From Treponema sp. J25 (GTDB lineage: Bacteria; Spirochaetota; Spirochaetia; Treponematales; Breznakiellaceae): a stretch of 64,000 bases of DNA. This document shows positions 14,963 to 23,704 of the stretch, in pieces. The position numbers and the translations under genes are program-made. Under the pieces are notes generated by a model. The model had not been told where the DNA came from and did not search any database. It saw only the letters and a list, made by a program, of their open reading frames with translations. Numbering within the stretch: position 1 is the first letter of the stretch; every line of letters begins with the position of its first letter. The stretch is from the NCBI RefSeq assembly GCF_004343725.1, contig NZ_PTQW01000037.1, positions 1 through 64,000 on the forward strand. Reading direction: 5' to 3'.

Positions 14963-16623
14963 GGTTCAATCCTTCCGGGACGTGCAGCAACTTCCCGAGA
15001 AAGTTCTCCCTCCTGGGGAGGCTGGGCGCTATCGTAGGCCGCCACAGCAAAATAGTACACCCGCCCATTCTGCAATCCTTCGATTACCACGCTCGTTGTA
15101 GGTCCCAGCCGAATGGGGGACGGGCCCTGCGCTGCATCGGTTCCAAAATATTCTCCGCTGGCCATTCCATAGTATACCACATATCCCGCCACATCGGTAT
15201 CCGCGCTGGGCTTCCACCGAAGCTCTACCGCACCGTTCCGCGGAATAGCCACCAGTTGAGACGGCGGCGGTGGGGGCCTATCAGGCTCATAGGAAAGTCG
15301 TATTTCCTGTAAGGAAGGGCTCTGTTTCCCATCAGAAGAAGCGTAGAATTCGGCCCGAATTTGCACATAGCGGCCTCGAGGAAACTCCGAACCCAGCGGG
15401 ATACCGGGACGAACCGGGATCCATTCCTTTTCTCCCCCTTCAATCGGGGCATCTAACATCCGTACATAGAGACGTATTTCCGGAGCCAGCCATGGGGTGG
15501 AAGAAACGCCCCGATCCTCTATTTTAGGATAGGCTATGGCATCGAGGCGCAGAAGGCGGGAATTGGGAAACCCCAGATCAAGGGGCCGGCTCACCACATA
15601 GCCCCCCGCCGGAGGCAGTCGGGAGAGCACGGGCCGTTCCACATAGACAGAGTGAATGACCACCTCATCCATAGCCCCCGTATACCGTTGCCCCAGGATG
15701 AATTCGCCACTCCGGCCCACCAGGGGAGCATACAGGGTACCCCCTTCCCGACCTGTAGAGGTGGTATACGCGACCCCCTCAATCTGGCCATTCACCAGGT
15801 ATTCCAGGAGACCCGTTTTTGCTTCATAACGAATTAAATGATGGGACCAGCTCTTAGGGAGGGGAGTCGTAAGACCCCGCAGGGATATGGTAGTTCCCTG
15901 CCGTTCATCGGGGGAGACAAAGAAGTCCTGAAAAATCCATTCCAACCGATTTCTCGTTATCTGGCAGCGGATCCGCTGGAACACCTGCTTCCCATCCGGC
16001 CTTTGATGAATACCACTCCAGTCCAGAATTTGCTGCCCATTTTCCATCGTATAGGGGTACAACCAGAATTCGATAGAAAAGTCCTCGATCCGCCGGGGGC
16101 CCCTAAACAGAGCATCCTGACGGGGAAACACCTTTATCCCCACCGAAGCAGTCAGAGAGTTCCCCCCCAACGCCCCCTGGATATTCCCGCTTCCCCCCCC
16201 GGGATTTCCCTGGGGATTTCCGCTGCTTGTTCCGGCACCTCCCTGGTTTTCCTCCAGGGCCCCAAAGACAGCTACCCCGGCACCGCGCCAGGCCTGGGAA
16301 CTGCCGCCGGCCAGCACCGAAGAACTCACCACCAGGTCATAACGCCCCTGTTGATCTCGATACTGAGATGGGACCGGCTCATCAAAGGAAAGGGCCAGAT
16401 CCACCGTAGGCGAAAGCGATGCTCCCTCAGAAACCGAAGAAAGGACCAAAAAGGAAGAGCCCCCTCGCACTTCTTCCCGGACTCCCCACCGTTCCTGGAC
16501 CAGGGACCACCCCTCTTTTCCACCCAGACGAAGAACTGGATACTGCTGGGCCACCGCCAGCGGAACCATGAGAAAAAAAGAAATTGCCAGTACCCCTCCA
16601 AGGGCTATGCTCTGTCGCTTCAT
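14959..16623 (-). CDS. Secreted LamG-like/fibronectin type III protein
   Basis: A 554-residue exported protein with signal peptide (residues 1-25, ending AVAQ). Residues about 150-330 look like a concanavalin/LamG jelly roll (FSIEFWLYPYTMENGQ, GYTGAMDEVVIHSVYV). A beta-rich middle part follows. A fibronectin type III domain lies at about 455-545 (PPSQLVAIPRNGAVELRWKP, DVAGYVVYYG, YYFAVAAYD). Gly-rich linkers lie near residue 135. These domains bind sugars or proteins at the cell surface. It is first in the cluster with the TPR giant (4-nt overlap). Only 36 bp separate its start from divergent uvrC; a TATAAG lies 9 bp before its ATG. Confidence 0.8.
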   Translation of the reverse strand: MKRQSIALGGVLAISFFLMVPLAVAQQYPVLRLGGKEGWSLVQERWGVREEVRGGSSFLVLSSVSEGASLSPTVDLALSFDEPVPSQYRDQQGRYDLVVSSSVLAGGSSQAWRGAGVAVFGALEENQGGAGTSSGNPQGNPGGGSGNIQGALGGNSLTASVGIKVFPRQDALFRGPRRIEDFSIEFWLYPYTMENGQQILDWSGIHQRPDGKQVFQRIRCQITRNRLEWIFQDFFVSPDERQGTTISLRGLTTPLPKSWSHHLIRYEAKTGLLEYLVNGQIEGVAYTTSTGREGGTLYAPLVGRSGEFILGQRYTGAMDEVVIHSVYVERPVLSRLPPAGGYVVSRPLDLGFPNSRLLRLDAIAYPKIEDRGVSSTPWLAPEIRLYVRMLDAPIEGGEKEWIPVRPGIPLGSEFPRGRYVQIRAEFYASSDGKQSPSLQEIRLSYEPDRPPPPPSQLVAIPRNGAVELRWKPSADTDVAGYVVYYGMASGEYFGTDAAQGPSPIRLGPTTSVVIEGLQNGRVYYFAVAAYDSAQPPQEGELSREVAARPGRIEP

Positions 16624-16659
16624 CTATCGTATCTTATAGTATATCGGAACATTACGGCC

Positions 16660-18543
16660 ATGAATCGATCGAATACCCTTGATTATAGCGAATTGAAACG
16701 ATTCGTAAAGAGCGCCCCCTTGAACCCCGGGGTGTACCTGATGAAGGATCGGGAAGGGCACATCATTTATGTGGGGAAGGCCAAGGTACTGCGCCATCGG
16801 CTTGCCTCGTATTTCAATGGCCCCAAGGATATTAAAACGAGAACCCTCCTTTCTCATCTTGCCAGCATAGAAACCATTGTGGTTTCCAATGAATACGAAG
16901 CCCTGCTCCTGGAAAACACCCTGATAAAACAGCACAGTCCCCGATACAACATCAACCTTAAAGATGGAAAAACCTACCCCGTCGTTCGTATCACCCACGA
17001 ACCCTTTCCCCGGGTCTTTAAAACCCGTTACATTGTCCAGGATGGATCTGAATATTACGGTCCCTACCCCAATGTGGGGGCCCTCGAAAACCTTCTGGAC
17101 ATCATAAAAACCCTTTTTCCCCTGCGACATTGCAAAACCCTTAAAAAACGGGAACACCCCTGTCTCTACTACCACATGGGTCGATGCAGCGCACCCTGCG
17201 CGGGTAAAATTGATGAACAAACCTACGCATCCTACATCGAGCAAGTTCGGGAGTTGCTTTCCGGTAAAACAGAAAAACTCCTTCAGGACCTCCAGAAAAA
17301 AATGGAAGAAGCCGCAACTCGCCTTGCCTTTGAAGAAGCGGCCCGCTACCGGGATGCCATTCGGCACATTGAAGAACTTTCCCACACCAACGCGGTGGTG
17401 GACTTCGACCCCCAGGCCCGGGACTACATTACCTGGGCAAGCGAAGGGGTATTCACAGTCTTTTCGGTGTTCTCCATGCGGGAAGGAAAACTCATTGGCC
17501 GGGAATTGTACCGAACCCGCTCCGCCGCCGAAACCAGCGAATCGATACAACAGTTTCTCCTTTCTTATTACAACGACACCCACCGGCCCCCTCCCTTCAT
17601 CTTTTTTCAGGAAAAGGTGGAAGGCCTTGAGGAGGTCCAGCGCTTCTTCTCCGAGGCATTCCATGAACACCCCGGCTTTTTCTTTGGCACTGAAAAAAGC
17701 ACCGCGGGGGAAAAAATCACCCCTAACGAAGAGGCAGCCGAGAAAGGGGCATACTTCTCCCAGGATCAGCGACACGGGGCCATCCTTGCCCTGGCCCATC
17801 AGAACGCCAAGGAAGAACTGATAAGAATCATCCGGGAACGGGGAGAAGGCCCCGCCCTAGAAGAACTCCAGAGGGTCCTGCAATTGCCCGCCCTTCCCTA
17901 TCGGATCGAGGGATTCGATGTGGCCCACCTGGGAGGCCGACACACCGTGGCATCCCTTATTTCATTCGTGGGAGGAAGGCCGGATAAGAAAAACTATCGG
18001 TACTTTAAAATCCGTACCCTGGAAGGAAAAATCGATGATTACGAGGCCCTGCGGGAAGCCCTTTCCCGACGGTATTCGCGGCTCCTTGCGGAAGAGGCAG
18101 AACTGCCAGACCTCATTCTTATTGATGGAGGGCTCGGCCAGGCGAACGCCGCTCACAGCATCATTACGGCCCTGGGCCTTTCTATTCCTGTGGTAGGCCT
18201 TGCAAAACAGGAGGAAGAACTGTGGCTTCCCGCCGCCGCATCGCCTATTCGGCTCGATCAGCGCTCAGAGGCCCTGCGGCTTCTTCAGTTCATCCGGGAC
18301 GAAACCCACCGCTTTGCCACCGGCCTGAACCAACGGCTCCGGAGTCGGGACCTTCAGCTTTCCACCCTGGAAGCGATCCCCGGCATCGGGGAAAAACGGG
18401 CAATCCACCTTATCCGTGCCTTTGGTTCCCTGGAAAACCTAAGAAAGGCATCCCTGGAAGAAATTCTTCCGCACGTAGAACAGCGAGCCGACGTAGCCCG
18501 GGCGGTACTGGAAGCCCTGCGGGGCCCTGCACAAAGCCCCTAG
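16660..18543 (+). CDS. uvrC: Excinuclease ABC subunit C
   Basis: UvrC makes the two incisions during nucleotide excision repair. At 627 residues it has the usual order: GIY-YIG nuclease at the N-terminus (NPGVYLMKDREGHIIYVGKA), a Cys cluster CKTLKKREHPCLYYHMGRCSAPC near residue 165, the UVR motif that meets UvrB near residue 215, the RNase H-like nuclease (GFDVAHLGGRHTVASLISF, LILIDGGLGQ) and helix-hairpin-helix repeats (LEAIPGIGEKRAIHLI). The frame is open far upstream, but that part is antisense to the LamG/FN3 gene, and the conserved N-terminus fixes the start at 16660. No clear Shine-Dalgarno site is visible. Confidence 0.97.
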   Translation: MNRSNTLDYSELKRFVKSAPLNPGVYLMKDREGHIIYVGKAKVLRHRLASYFNGPKDIKTRTLLSHLASIETIVVSNEYEALLLENTLIKQHSPRYNINLKDGKTYPVVRITHEPFPRVFKTRYIVQDGSEYYGPYPNVGALENLLDIIKTLFPLRHCKTLKKREHPCLYYHMGRCSAPCAGKIDEQTYASYIEQVRELLSGKTEKLLQDLQKKMEEAATRLAFEEAARYRDAIRHIEELSHTNAVVDFDPQARDYITWASEGVFTVFSVFSMREGKLIGRELYRTRSAAETSESIQQFLLSYYNDTHRPPPFIFFQEKVEGLEEVQRFFSEAFHEHPGFFFGTEKSTAGEKITPNEEAAEKGAYFSQDQRHGAILALAHQNAKEELIRIIRERGEGPALEELQRVLQLPALPYRIEGFDVAHLGGRHTVASLISFVGGRPDKKNYRYFKIRTLEGKIDDYEALREALSRRYSRLLAEEAELPDLILIDGGLGQANAAHSIITALGLSIPVVGLAKQEEELWLPAAASPIRLDQRSEALRLLQFIRDETHRFATGLNQRLRSRDLQLSTLEAIPGIGEKRAIHLIRAFGSLENLRKASLEEILPHVEQRADVARAVLEALRGPAQSP

Positions 18544-18555
18544 ACTGATAGGGGC
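18536..18555. terminator. Bidirectional hairpin at the uvrC 3' end
   Basis: GCCCCTA (18536-18542) and TAGGGGC (18549-18555) form a perfect 7-bp stem that includes the uvrC stop codon and lies 3 bp from the stop of the convergent small gene. No T-run follows. Confidence 0.45.
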
Positions 18556-18557
18556 CG

Positions 18558-18785
18558 CTACCGTGCCAGAAAGAACCAGCGCACCGAGGCAGGGACAAAC
18601 ACAAGCAGTCCGAGAAGCCAGCAATAACAAGCGCCCCAAGGAGCCTCCGCCTTTCGGGCACCCACGCGGGGAACCTTTGCCCCCTTCTGGGAGCCTGCAT
18701 CCTTCTGGCCCATGGAGAGATGAGGCGCCTTTTGCCGGCGGGTCCTTACTTCCTCGGGTGACAGGGGTTCGAGAGTCCGAGACAA
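18558..18785 (-). CDS. Small single-pass membrane protein (uncertain)
   Basis: A 75-residue frame follows the PASTA gene by 31 bp. It has a charged, basic N-terminal part and a C-terminal hydrophobic helix (ACYCWLLGLLVFVPASV) ending WFFLAR. Start would be TTG at 18785 with GAGGCG before it. Position at the end of the def-fmt-PASTA operon and the convergent hairpin right after its stop support a real gene. No family is recognised, so confidence stays moderate. Confidence 0.5.
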   Translation of the reverse strand: MSRTLEPLSPEEVRTRRQKAPHLSMGQKDAGSQKGAKVPRVGARKAEAPWGACYCWLLGLLVFVPASVRWFFLAR

Positions 18786-18816
18786 ACGCCTCTTCGCGGG
18801 CTCCCTTATCAGAAAC

Positions 18817-19842
18817 TTACTCCACGGTTTTGCGGATAACTTCCCGATTCAACACCGACAGGACCAGCACCGATCCCCGCTCTACCTGGTACGGAAGGGT
18901 CACATCACCCCCAGGGCAGGGCCCAACAAAAATCCGCTTCCGTTCCCCGGAGGGACTGATCGATTCAAGTTTAATCTCCAGCGGGTAGGGATACTGGGGC
19001 AAATTCTGGGCAAAGATGCCAAACACCGTCTCTTCCGGAAGAGAGGCCGGCTCGGCAATCACCAGGTTCACCACCGTATTAGCCGCCACAACGGCCTGCC
19101 CTGCGGGAAGCTGAGAAACCACCGCCCCGGGATTTTCCCGGTTCTCGACTGGGCGACTGGAACAGGTAAACCAGACACCGGCCTGGCGGAGCCGTTCCAG
19201 GGCATCCGCAAAGGGAAGGCCCACCACATCGGGCACCTTGATCATGGCATTTTCTGGGCCCCGACTCACCACCAGTTCCAGCTGGGTTGGCCCATCAATA
19301 TTAGTACCGGGCTCAGGTTTTTGCTCCAACACCGTACCCGCCGGTTCAGAAGAATACTTATACAATGGCGGCTCCCGAAGGGAGAGAAGAGGGCGACTCG
19401 CCGTCGCAAAGAGGGTCTGGAGATGGATCTTTACATCGTCAATGTTCTGTCCGATGTAGTTTTCTACCTTATCTACCACCATGCCCCGACTCACCACAAG
19501 ACGGATACGCCGCCCCGCCTTCACGATGGTTCCCGGCCGGGGATCCTGTTCCAGGATGGTTCCCTTATCGGTAGCGCTATTAGAGTAGCGTAATTGGATC
19601 CGGGGATACAGTTCCTTCGCCTGCAGTTCCAACAGGGCCGCGGTGAGTTCCTTTCCCACCACATTGGGAACCATGGTCTGTTCCCCACCCCGCAAGGCCA
19701 GGCCCAAGACGGTGACCGCCACGATTCCCATCAACACCAAGAGGGCCACCGCGGCAGAAATGAAAAGCCGCCCATGCTTCGAAAGATAGGTCTCCATCGC
19801 ATCAGGGTCAAAATCGATATCGAATCGTTGAAACAGTTTCAT
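18817..19842 (-). CDS. PASTA-domain membrane protein
   Basis: 341 residues. After a cytoplasmic N-terminus of about 30 residues there is one membrane helix (LFISAAVALLVLMGIVAVTVLG), then three extracytoplasmic PASTA domains starting at about residues 57 (MVPNVVGKELTAALLEL), 130 (ENYIGQNIDDVKIHLQ) and 200 (KVPDVVGLPFADALERL). A C-terminal beta-rich tail follows. PASTA domains bind peptidoglycan stems or beta-lactams; they normally sit on kinases or penicillin-binding proteins, but here no kinase or transpeptidase part is present. The start is 6 nt after the fmt stop. It probably senses or binds cell wall. Confidence 0.9.
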   Translation of the reverse strand: MKLFQRFDIDFDPDAMETYLSKHGRLFISAAVALLVLMGIVAVTVLGLALRGGEQTMVPNVVGKELTAALLELQAKELYPRIQLRYSNSATDKGTILEQDPRPGTIVKAGRRIRLVVSRGMVVDKVENYIGQNIDDVKIHLQTLFATASRPLLSLREPPLYKYSSEPAGTVLEQKPEPGTNIDGPTQLELVVSRGPENAMIKVPDVVGLPFADALERLRQAGVWFTCSSRPVENRENPGAVVSQLPAGQAVVAANTVVNLVIAEPASLPEETVFGIFAQNLPQYPYPLEIKLESISPSGERKRIFVGPCPGGDVTLPYQVERGSVLVLSVLNREVIRKTVE

Positions 19843-19848
19843 ATACCC

Positions 19849-20874
19849 TCAACTATCTCCAAGACGGGATCCCACCATATCCCGCGCCCCATTCAAGAAA
19901 CTCTTCCAATCCAGAGCTTTCTTAGTAGCATACTGCAAGCGACGCAGCGCTAAAAGTCCTTCTCCAGTTTGTACCAATATTCCCCTTCCTTTGTCTACGC
20001 CCACCACGACGCCAGGCGGCGGTTTTCCCTCACCACCGGGGGCCCCTTCCCCTTCGTCCACCGGTTCTGCCTCCAACACATACAGAAGCTGCCCCTTATG
20101 AAGGGTATAACACAGGGGCCAGGGAGTATAGGCCCGAATTTGGGCATCAATATCCCGGGCCGAACGGGACCAATCGATCTTTCCATCCTCTTTTTTTATA
20201 AGATGACAGTACGTTGCCTGGTTATTATCCTGGGGCATCCCCTGGAGCTTGCCGGCGAGCATATCCTGCAACACCTGGATAAGCAGTCCCGGCGCCCGTT
20301 CTGCCACAAAGAAACTCAAACGCTCCGTGGTTTCCCGTCCCGAGAGCGGAAAAGACTCCTGTAAAAGGATATCCCCCGCATCCATTTCCAGGGCGATCCG
20401 TTGCACCGTAATACCCGTTTCCCGATCCCCATGCAAAATCGCCGCGGGAATGGGCGTCGGCCCCCGATACCGGGGCAACAAGGAAGGATGGATATTTATT
20501 CCCCCTGAGGGGAACAGGGCAAGGAATTTGGGACCAAAAATTTTACCATAGGCAAAAGAAACCAGGAGGTCCGGCGAAAGGGCCGCCACCGCTTCTCGGG
20601 AAGCCCCATTAAGTTTTTCAAACTTCAAGATAGGAATGGGCTCCCCACCCTCCAGGACCAGCCGCTGATTTATCTCCTCCGTTGCCAGGGCGATATCGGT
20701 GGGTAAGACCACCCCGCCCCGCCCCCGGGAACTATCAGGATTGGTGAGCACCCCCACCACCGTCCAGGGCCTCCGCACCACCGGCGGAGAGGGTTCTCCT
20801 CCCTCCCCAAACACCAGGGCCCGTAAACAGGGAATAGCTATCGCGGCACTGGATGCAAAGAGAATTCTCACCAC
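19849..20874 (-). CDS. fmt: Methionyl-tRNA formyltransferase
   Basis: Formylates initiator Met-tRNA with 10-formyl-THF. The core motif HPSLLPRYRGPTPIPAAILHG, followed by ETGITVQRI and MDAGDIL, is diagnostic. The C-terminal OB-fold part is present (IRAYTPWPLCYT). 341 residues is slightly long: two Gly/Pro/Glu-rich insertions (near residues 22-36 and 275-288) explain this. GTG start at 20874 with AAGGAG upstream, 16 bp after the def stop. Operon order def-fmt-PASTA. Confidence 0.95.
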   Translation of the reverse strand: MVRILFASSAAIAIPCLRALVFGEGGEPSPPVVRRPWTVVGVLTNPDSSRGRGGVVLPTDIALATEEINQRLVLEGGEPIPILKFEKLNGASREAVAALSPDLLVSFAYGKIFGPKFLALFPSGGINIHPSLLPRYRGPTPIPAAILHGDRETGITVQRIALEMDAGDILLQESFPLSGRETTERLSFFVAERAPGLLIQVLQDMLAGKLQGMPQDNNQATYCHLIKKEDGKIDWSRSARDIDAQIRAYTPWPLCYTLHKGQLLYVLEAEPVDEGEGAPGGEGKPPPGVVVGVDKGRGILVQTGEGLLALRRLQYATKKALDWKSFLNGARDMVGSRLGDS

Positions 20875-20890
20875 CCCTACTCCTTTCTAT

Positions 20891-21376
20891 CTAGGCCCGC
20901 AATTTTTTATCATACAGGGCAAGCAGCTTCTTCCGTTTAGGCTCCGACAGTCGATCGATAAAGAGAATCCCCTCCAGGTGATCGTACTCATGCTGAATCA
21001 CCCGGGCAAGGAGCCCCTCCGCATCGAGGGTAAAGGGCCGACCCCGTTCATTCCAGGCCTGGATCCTTACTGCTTCCGGCCGTTTTACCTCCCCATACAG
21101 ACCCGGTATAGAAAGACACCCCTCTTCGTATTCCGTTAATTCCGGAGACGTCTGGATAATCGAAGGATTTATAAACACCCGGGGGATATCCCCTTCTATG
21201 TGGACCACAAAAATCCGTTGCAAGAGACCCACCTGGGGACCCGCAAGGCCAATACCTCGCCCCGCATACATGGTCTCCCGCATTTCCTTCACAATAGCGA
21301 CTATTTCATCGTTGATATCCTGTACGGGCAGGGCCTTCTGCCGAAGCACCTCATGCCCTAACGTATATATCTGCAT
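20891..21376 (-). CDS. def: Peptide deformylase
   Basis: Removes the N-formyl group from new proteins; iron or zinc enzyme. All three motifs are present in 161 residues: GIGLAGPQVG, EEGCLSIPG (metal Cys) and QHEYDHLEG (two metal His and catalytic Glu). The frame is open 38 codons further upstream, but homology begins at MQIYTLGHEVLRQKA (ATG 21376). There is no Shine-Dalgarno site. A TATTAT box ends 6 nt before this ATG, with TTGCCG 17 bp further up, so the mRNA probably begins at the start codon. First gene of the def-fmt-PASTA operon. Confidence 0.95.
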   Translation of the reverse strand: MQIYTLGHEVLRQKALPVQDINDEIVAIVKEMRETMYAGRGIGLAGPQVGLLQRIFVVHIEGDIPRVFINPSIIQTSPELTEYEEGCLSIPGLYGEVKRPEAVRIQAWNERGRPFTLDAEGLLARVIQHEYDHLEGILFIDRLSEPKRKKLLALYDKKLRA

Positions 21377-21411
21377 ATTCCAATAATAGAGAAAAATAGC
21401 CCCACCGGCAA
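21377..21411 (-). promoter_or_regulatory. Leaderless-type promoter of def
   Basis: Minus strand: TTGCCG (21411-21406), 17-bp spacer, TATTAT (21388-21383), 6 nt, ATG at 21376. Transcription at the usual distance from the -10 would start at or next to the A of the start codon. Confidence 0.55.
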
Positions 21412-21691
21412 GGGACCGGAGAAACAACAGGCACCAGGGACGCTCTTTGCCCTCTGTCCGCGTTTTTTTCAATGAGGGGGAGCACCGCACCGCCCCCTAC
21501 CGGCTTGGCCCCCATCGGGACCCGCCTAAGTCGTCGCGGCTCCCCCCACGCGCCTGCTTCCTTCGCCGCCCGACCCTATCCTATGCCCGGTCTTATCAGC
21601 CCGGGCCACTACCCTTTCCCCACGGCTCAGGCGATCAGGCGCTCCCCCCACTCCAGAATGGGGCAACCCTTCACCGTGGGAAGGGGTCCCT
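21412..21691. other. GC-rich stretch between azlD and the def promoter
   Basis: About 280 bp, clearly more GC-rich than surrounding genes, without a frame that shows a recognisable protein. It contains a 6-bp stem GCCCGG (21585-21590)/CCGGGC (21601-21606) and several C5-6 and G5-6 runs. It may be a decayed gene or a structured RNA; nothing decides between them. Confidence 0.35.
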
Positions 21692-22156
21692 TCAGCTTCC
21701 CCCCAACACCACCCCCAGCAGGATAAACAGCCCCGTCCCGCCGAGGATACTCAACAGGGTATTCCGCCTCCACAGATGGAGCACCAGCGTTGCAAGGGCC
21801 GCCCCGGCGGTCGCCCAGGGGGTCGGTGGCCCTTGCCAGAGCCCATCCATGATAGAAGTGCAGGCCAGGATGGTCATCACCGTGGGAGGCACCGTCTGTT
21901 CCACAAAGGGTAACCAGGAAGGGTATTTCCTCTCCTCTGCCCCACAGAAAGCCGGTTCCGTGGCTGAAGGAATATCCCCCGCCTCTACAGTCTTTTCCGT
22001 ATCTGAAAGGGGTGTCACGGCCTTCCCGGGTCGGCGGGCCCCTTTGAACCGCACCACTTCTTGCAGGGCCAGCAATATCCAGGGAAAGGCCCGACAGCAA
22101 AAAATAATCAGGGCCATCACCACCGTGTAGCCCAGGGCCTGAGCAAGACTCAACAT
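21692..22156 (-). CDS. azlD: AzlD-type branched-chain amino acid transport subunit with a central insertion
   Basis: Small membrane partner of AzlC. Hydrophobic helices lie at residues 4-32 (LGYTVVMALIIFCCRAFPWILL), about 83-100 (PPTVMTILACTSIM), 108-125 and 133-150 (LLSILGGTGLFILLGVVLG). The family normally has about 100 residues; this one has 154, because about 45 hydrophilic residues (roughly 36-80) interrupt the stretch between RAFPWILL and the PPTVMTIL motif. The frame is open through the insertion, so it is not a frameshift. The ATG lies within the last 7 nt of azlC, so translation is coupled. Confidence 0.8.
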   Translation of the reverse strand: MLSLAQALGYTVVMALIIFCCRAFPWILLALQEVVRFKGARRPGKAVTPLSDTEKTVEAGDIPSATEPAFCGAEERKYPSWLPFVEQTVPPTVMTILACTSIMDGLWQGPPTPWATAGAALATLVLHLWRRNTLLSILGGTGLFILLGVVLGGS

Positions 22157-22848
22157 GGAAGGCCCCCTTTTTCCTCTGAGCGGCGATACATCAAGCCCAG
22201 TATTCCCAGGGCAACCACAATCGACCCCAGGAGCACGATCCGTCCCGGAAGAACAAGTCGGGCCCCAATGGCCGCCAGGCCGGCCACCACAAAAGGCCGG
22301 GCCTGCCGAACATGATATATCTGTTCCACCATCAAAATGATGAACAATGCCGTAAGGGCAAAGGCCAGGCCCTCAATCTTAAAGGGAAGAAGAGCCCCTG
22401 CGATGGCCCCGAGGGTTCCCCCTGCAATCCAATACAGATGATTCAGGAGGGCTATCCAGAACATCCTTTTATGGTAGGTTTCGACTTCTTCGGGGGACGC
22501 GGGGAGCGGCAGAGAAGAAAGGAGCGCGAAGGTTTCATCGGTAAGGGCGAATATCAGGTAGAGGCGCCGCCAGGAACGACCCGGAAAACGCTGTAACAGG
22601 GCCATGCCGTAGGCCACATGGCGGGCATTCACTAACAGGGTGACCAGGACGGCCTCCCAGAGAGATGCCCCGGCGGCAAACAATCCCACCGCAATATACT
22701 GGCCAGCCCCCGCATACATGCAAAGGCTCATGAGGGGCGCAAGCCACCAGGGATACCCCGCATCGACTAATAAAAAACCAAAGGCAAACCCCAGGGGAAG
22801 GTAGCCTAATAAAACCGGAATGGTATAGGTAACGACGGATTTTTTCAT
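22150..22848 (-). CDS. azlC: AzlC-type branched-chain amino acid exporter
   Basis: 232-residue inner-membrane permease. The typical AzlC signature is seen: LGYLPLGFAFGFLLVDAGYPWW, LMSLCMYAGAGQYIAVGLF and VNARHVAYGMAL, followed by further helices. AzlCD pairs export branched-chain amino acids or analogues. The start is placed at ATG 22848, which has a GGGGG ribosome-binding site 4 nt away; an in-frame ATG 33 nt further up (22881) has none. Divergent from the SDR gene. Confidence 0.88.
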   Translation of the reverse strand: MKKSVVTYTIPVLLGYLPLGFAFGFLLVDAGYPWWLAPLMSLCMYAGAGQYIAVGLFAAGASLWEAVLVTLLVNARHVAYGMALLQRFPGRSWRRLYLIFALTDETFALLSSLPLPASPEEVETYHKRMFWIALLNHLYWIAGGTLGAIAGALLPFKIEGLAFALTALFIILMVEQIYHVRQARPFVVAGLAAIGARLVLPGRIVLLGSIVVALGILGLMYRRSEEKGGLPC

Positions 22849-22913
22849 AATACCCCCATCATAAAGAGGGGGCTTTTTCATCGCAAGGGGGAATCGGTTA
22901 TTCTAAAAGCCAC

Positions 22914-22935
22914 AAAATTGATAATTTACAATTTT
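22914..22935. promoter_or_regulatory. Inverted repeat in the azlC/SDR intergenic region
   Basis: AAAATTG (22914-22920) and CAATTTT (22929-22935) form a perfect 7-bp dyad with 8-bp centre, followed by GGGTATACCC (22943-22952). This may be an operator for one of the divergent genes; no adjacent regulator gene is present. Confidence 0.35.
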
Positions 22936-22990
22936 AAAAAAAGGGTATACCCTAACACCAAAAAGGGGTCTCCCCTTCAGGAGGTTTCCT

Positions 22991-23704
22991 ATGAAGGTAC
23001 TTATCACTGGTGCGAATCGAGGGTTGGGACTTGCCCTTACCCATCACTTTTTACAAGAGGGCCATCAGGTCTTTGCCACCTATCGAAGCAAAGGGGAAGA
23101 TCTCGCCCATCTTGAAAGCCTGTATCAAAAGAATCACCAGTTGAGAACGATCTCTTGCGACGTGGCAGAGGAAGCCCAGATTAAACAGGCAAAAAAAGAA
23201 CTAGAACAGTGGACCGACTCAATAGATATCCTCATTAACAATGCGGCGGTGCATCTAGAACAGGGGCGCCCCGATATCGGGGCCCTTGATTTCTCGGTAT
23301 ATCTTCCTACCCTGGCGGTGAATTCGGTGGCCCCCCTCATGATGGTGCAACACATGCTTCCCCTTCTCCAGAAAGGGCAGGGGAAAACCATCATATCCAT
23401 ATCCTCCGAAGCAGGAAGCATCGGAAATTGCTGGCGGGAACGGGAATATTCCTACTGCATGTCCAAGGCGGCCCTGAACATGGCTATGCGGATTCTCCAG
23501 AACCGCCTGGGCAAAGAGGGGTTCCGAATTCGACTTATTCATCCCGGCTGGGTTCAAACCGATATGGGTGGGAAAGGAGCATCCCTTAGTCCTGCCGAAT
23601 CTGCCCGGGCAGTATACCAACGCATCATGGAGACCGTAGAGGAAGGGATGCCACAAACACATCCCCTCTACATTGATTGGGAGGGAAAGCCCCTTCCATG
23701 GTAA
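22991..23704 (+). CDS. Short-chain dehydrogenase/reductase
   Basis: 237-residue NAD(P)-dependent SDR with Rossmann motif TGANRGLG (residues 6-13), structural NNAA motif, catalytic Ser in ISISSEAGSIG, and Tyr-Lys in YSYCMSKAALNMA. The C-terminus HPGWVQTDMGG is typical for small classical SDRs resembling sniffer/CsgA-type enzymes. Substrate unknown. AGGAGG precedes the ATG by 6 nt. The ThuA-like gene starts inside its last codons, so both likely act together. Confidence 0.9.
   Translation: MKVLITGANRGLGLALTHHFLQEGHQVFATYRSKGEDLAHLESLYQKNHQLRTISCDVAEEAQIKQAKKELEQWTDSIDILINNAAVHLEQGRPDIGALDFSVYLPTLAVNSVAPLMMVQHMLPLLQKGQGKTIISISSEAGSIGNCWREREYSYCMSKAALNMAMRILQNRLGKEGFRIRLIHPGWVQTDMGGKGASLSPAESARAVYQRIMETVEEGMPQTHPLYIDWEGKPLPW

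Noticed and set aside
15838-16659. In-frame extension of uvrC by about 270 codons
   Set aside because: It is antisense to the LamG/FN3 gene, has no UvrC homology, and the known N-terminus (GIY-YIG) begins just after ATG 16660.
16624-17799. Long minus-strand frame (391 codons) opposite uvrC
   Set aside because: Gly/Phe-rich composition is the mirror of the uvrC codons; no ribosome-binding site or motif.
21480-21690. SRP RNA, because the minus strand contains GGAAGCAGG
   Set aside because: The conserved CAGG...CCGGAAGG hairpin is missing; only the 3' part of the motif matches.
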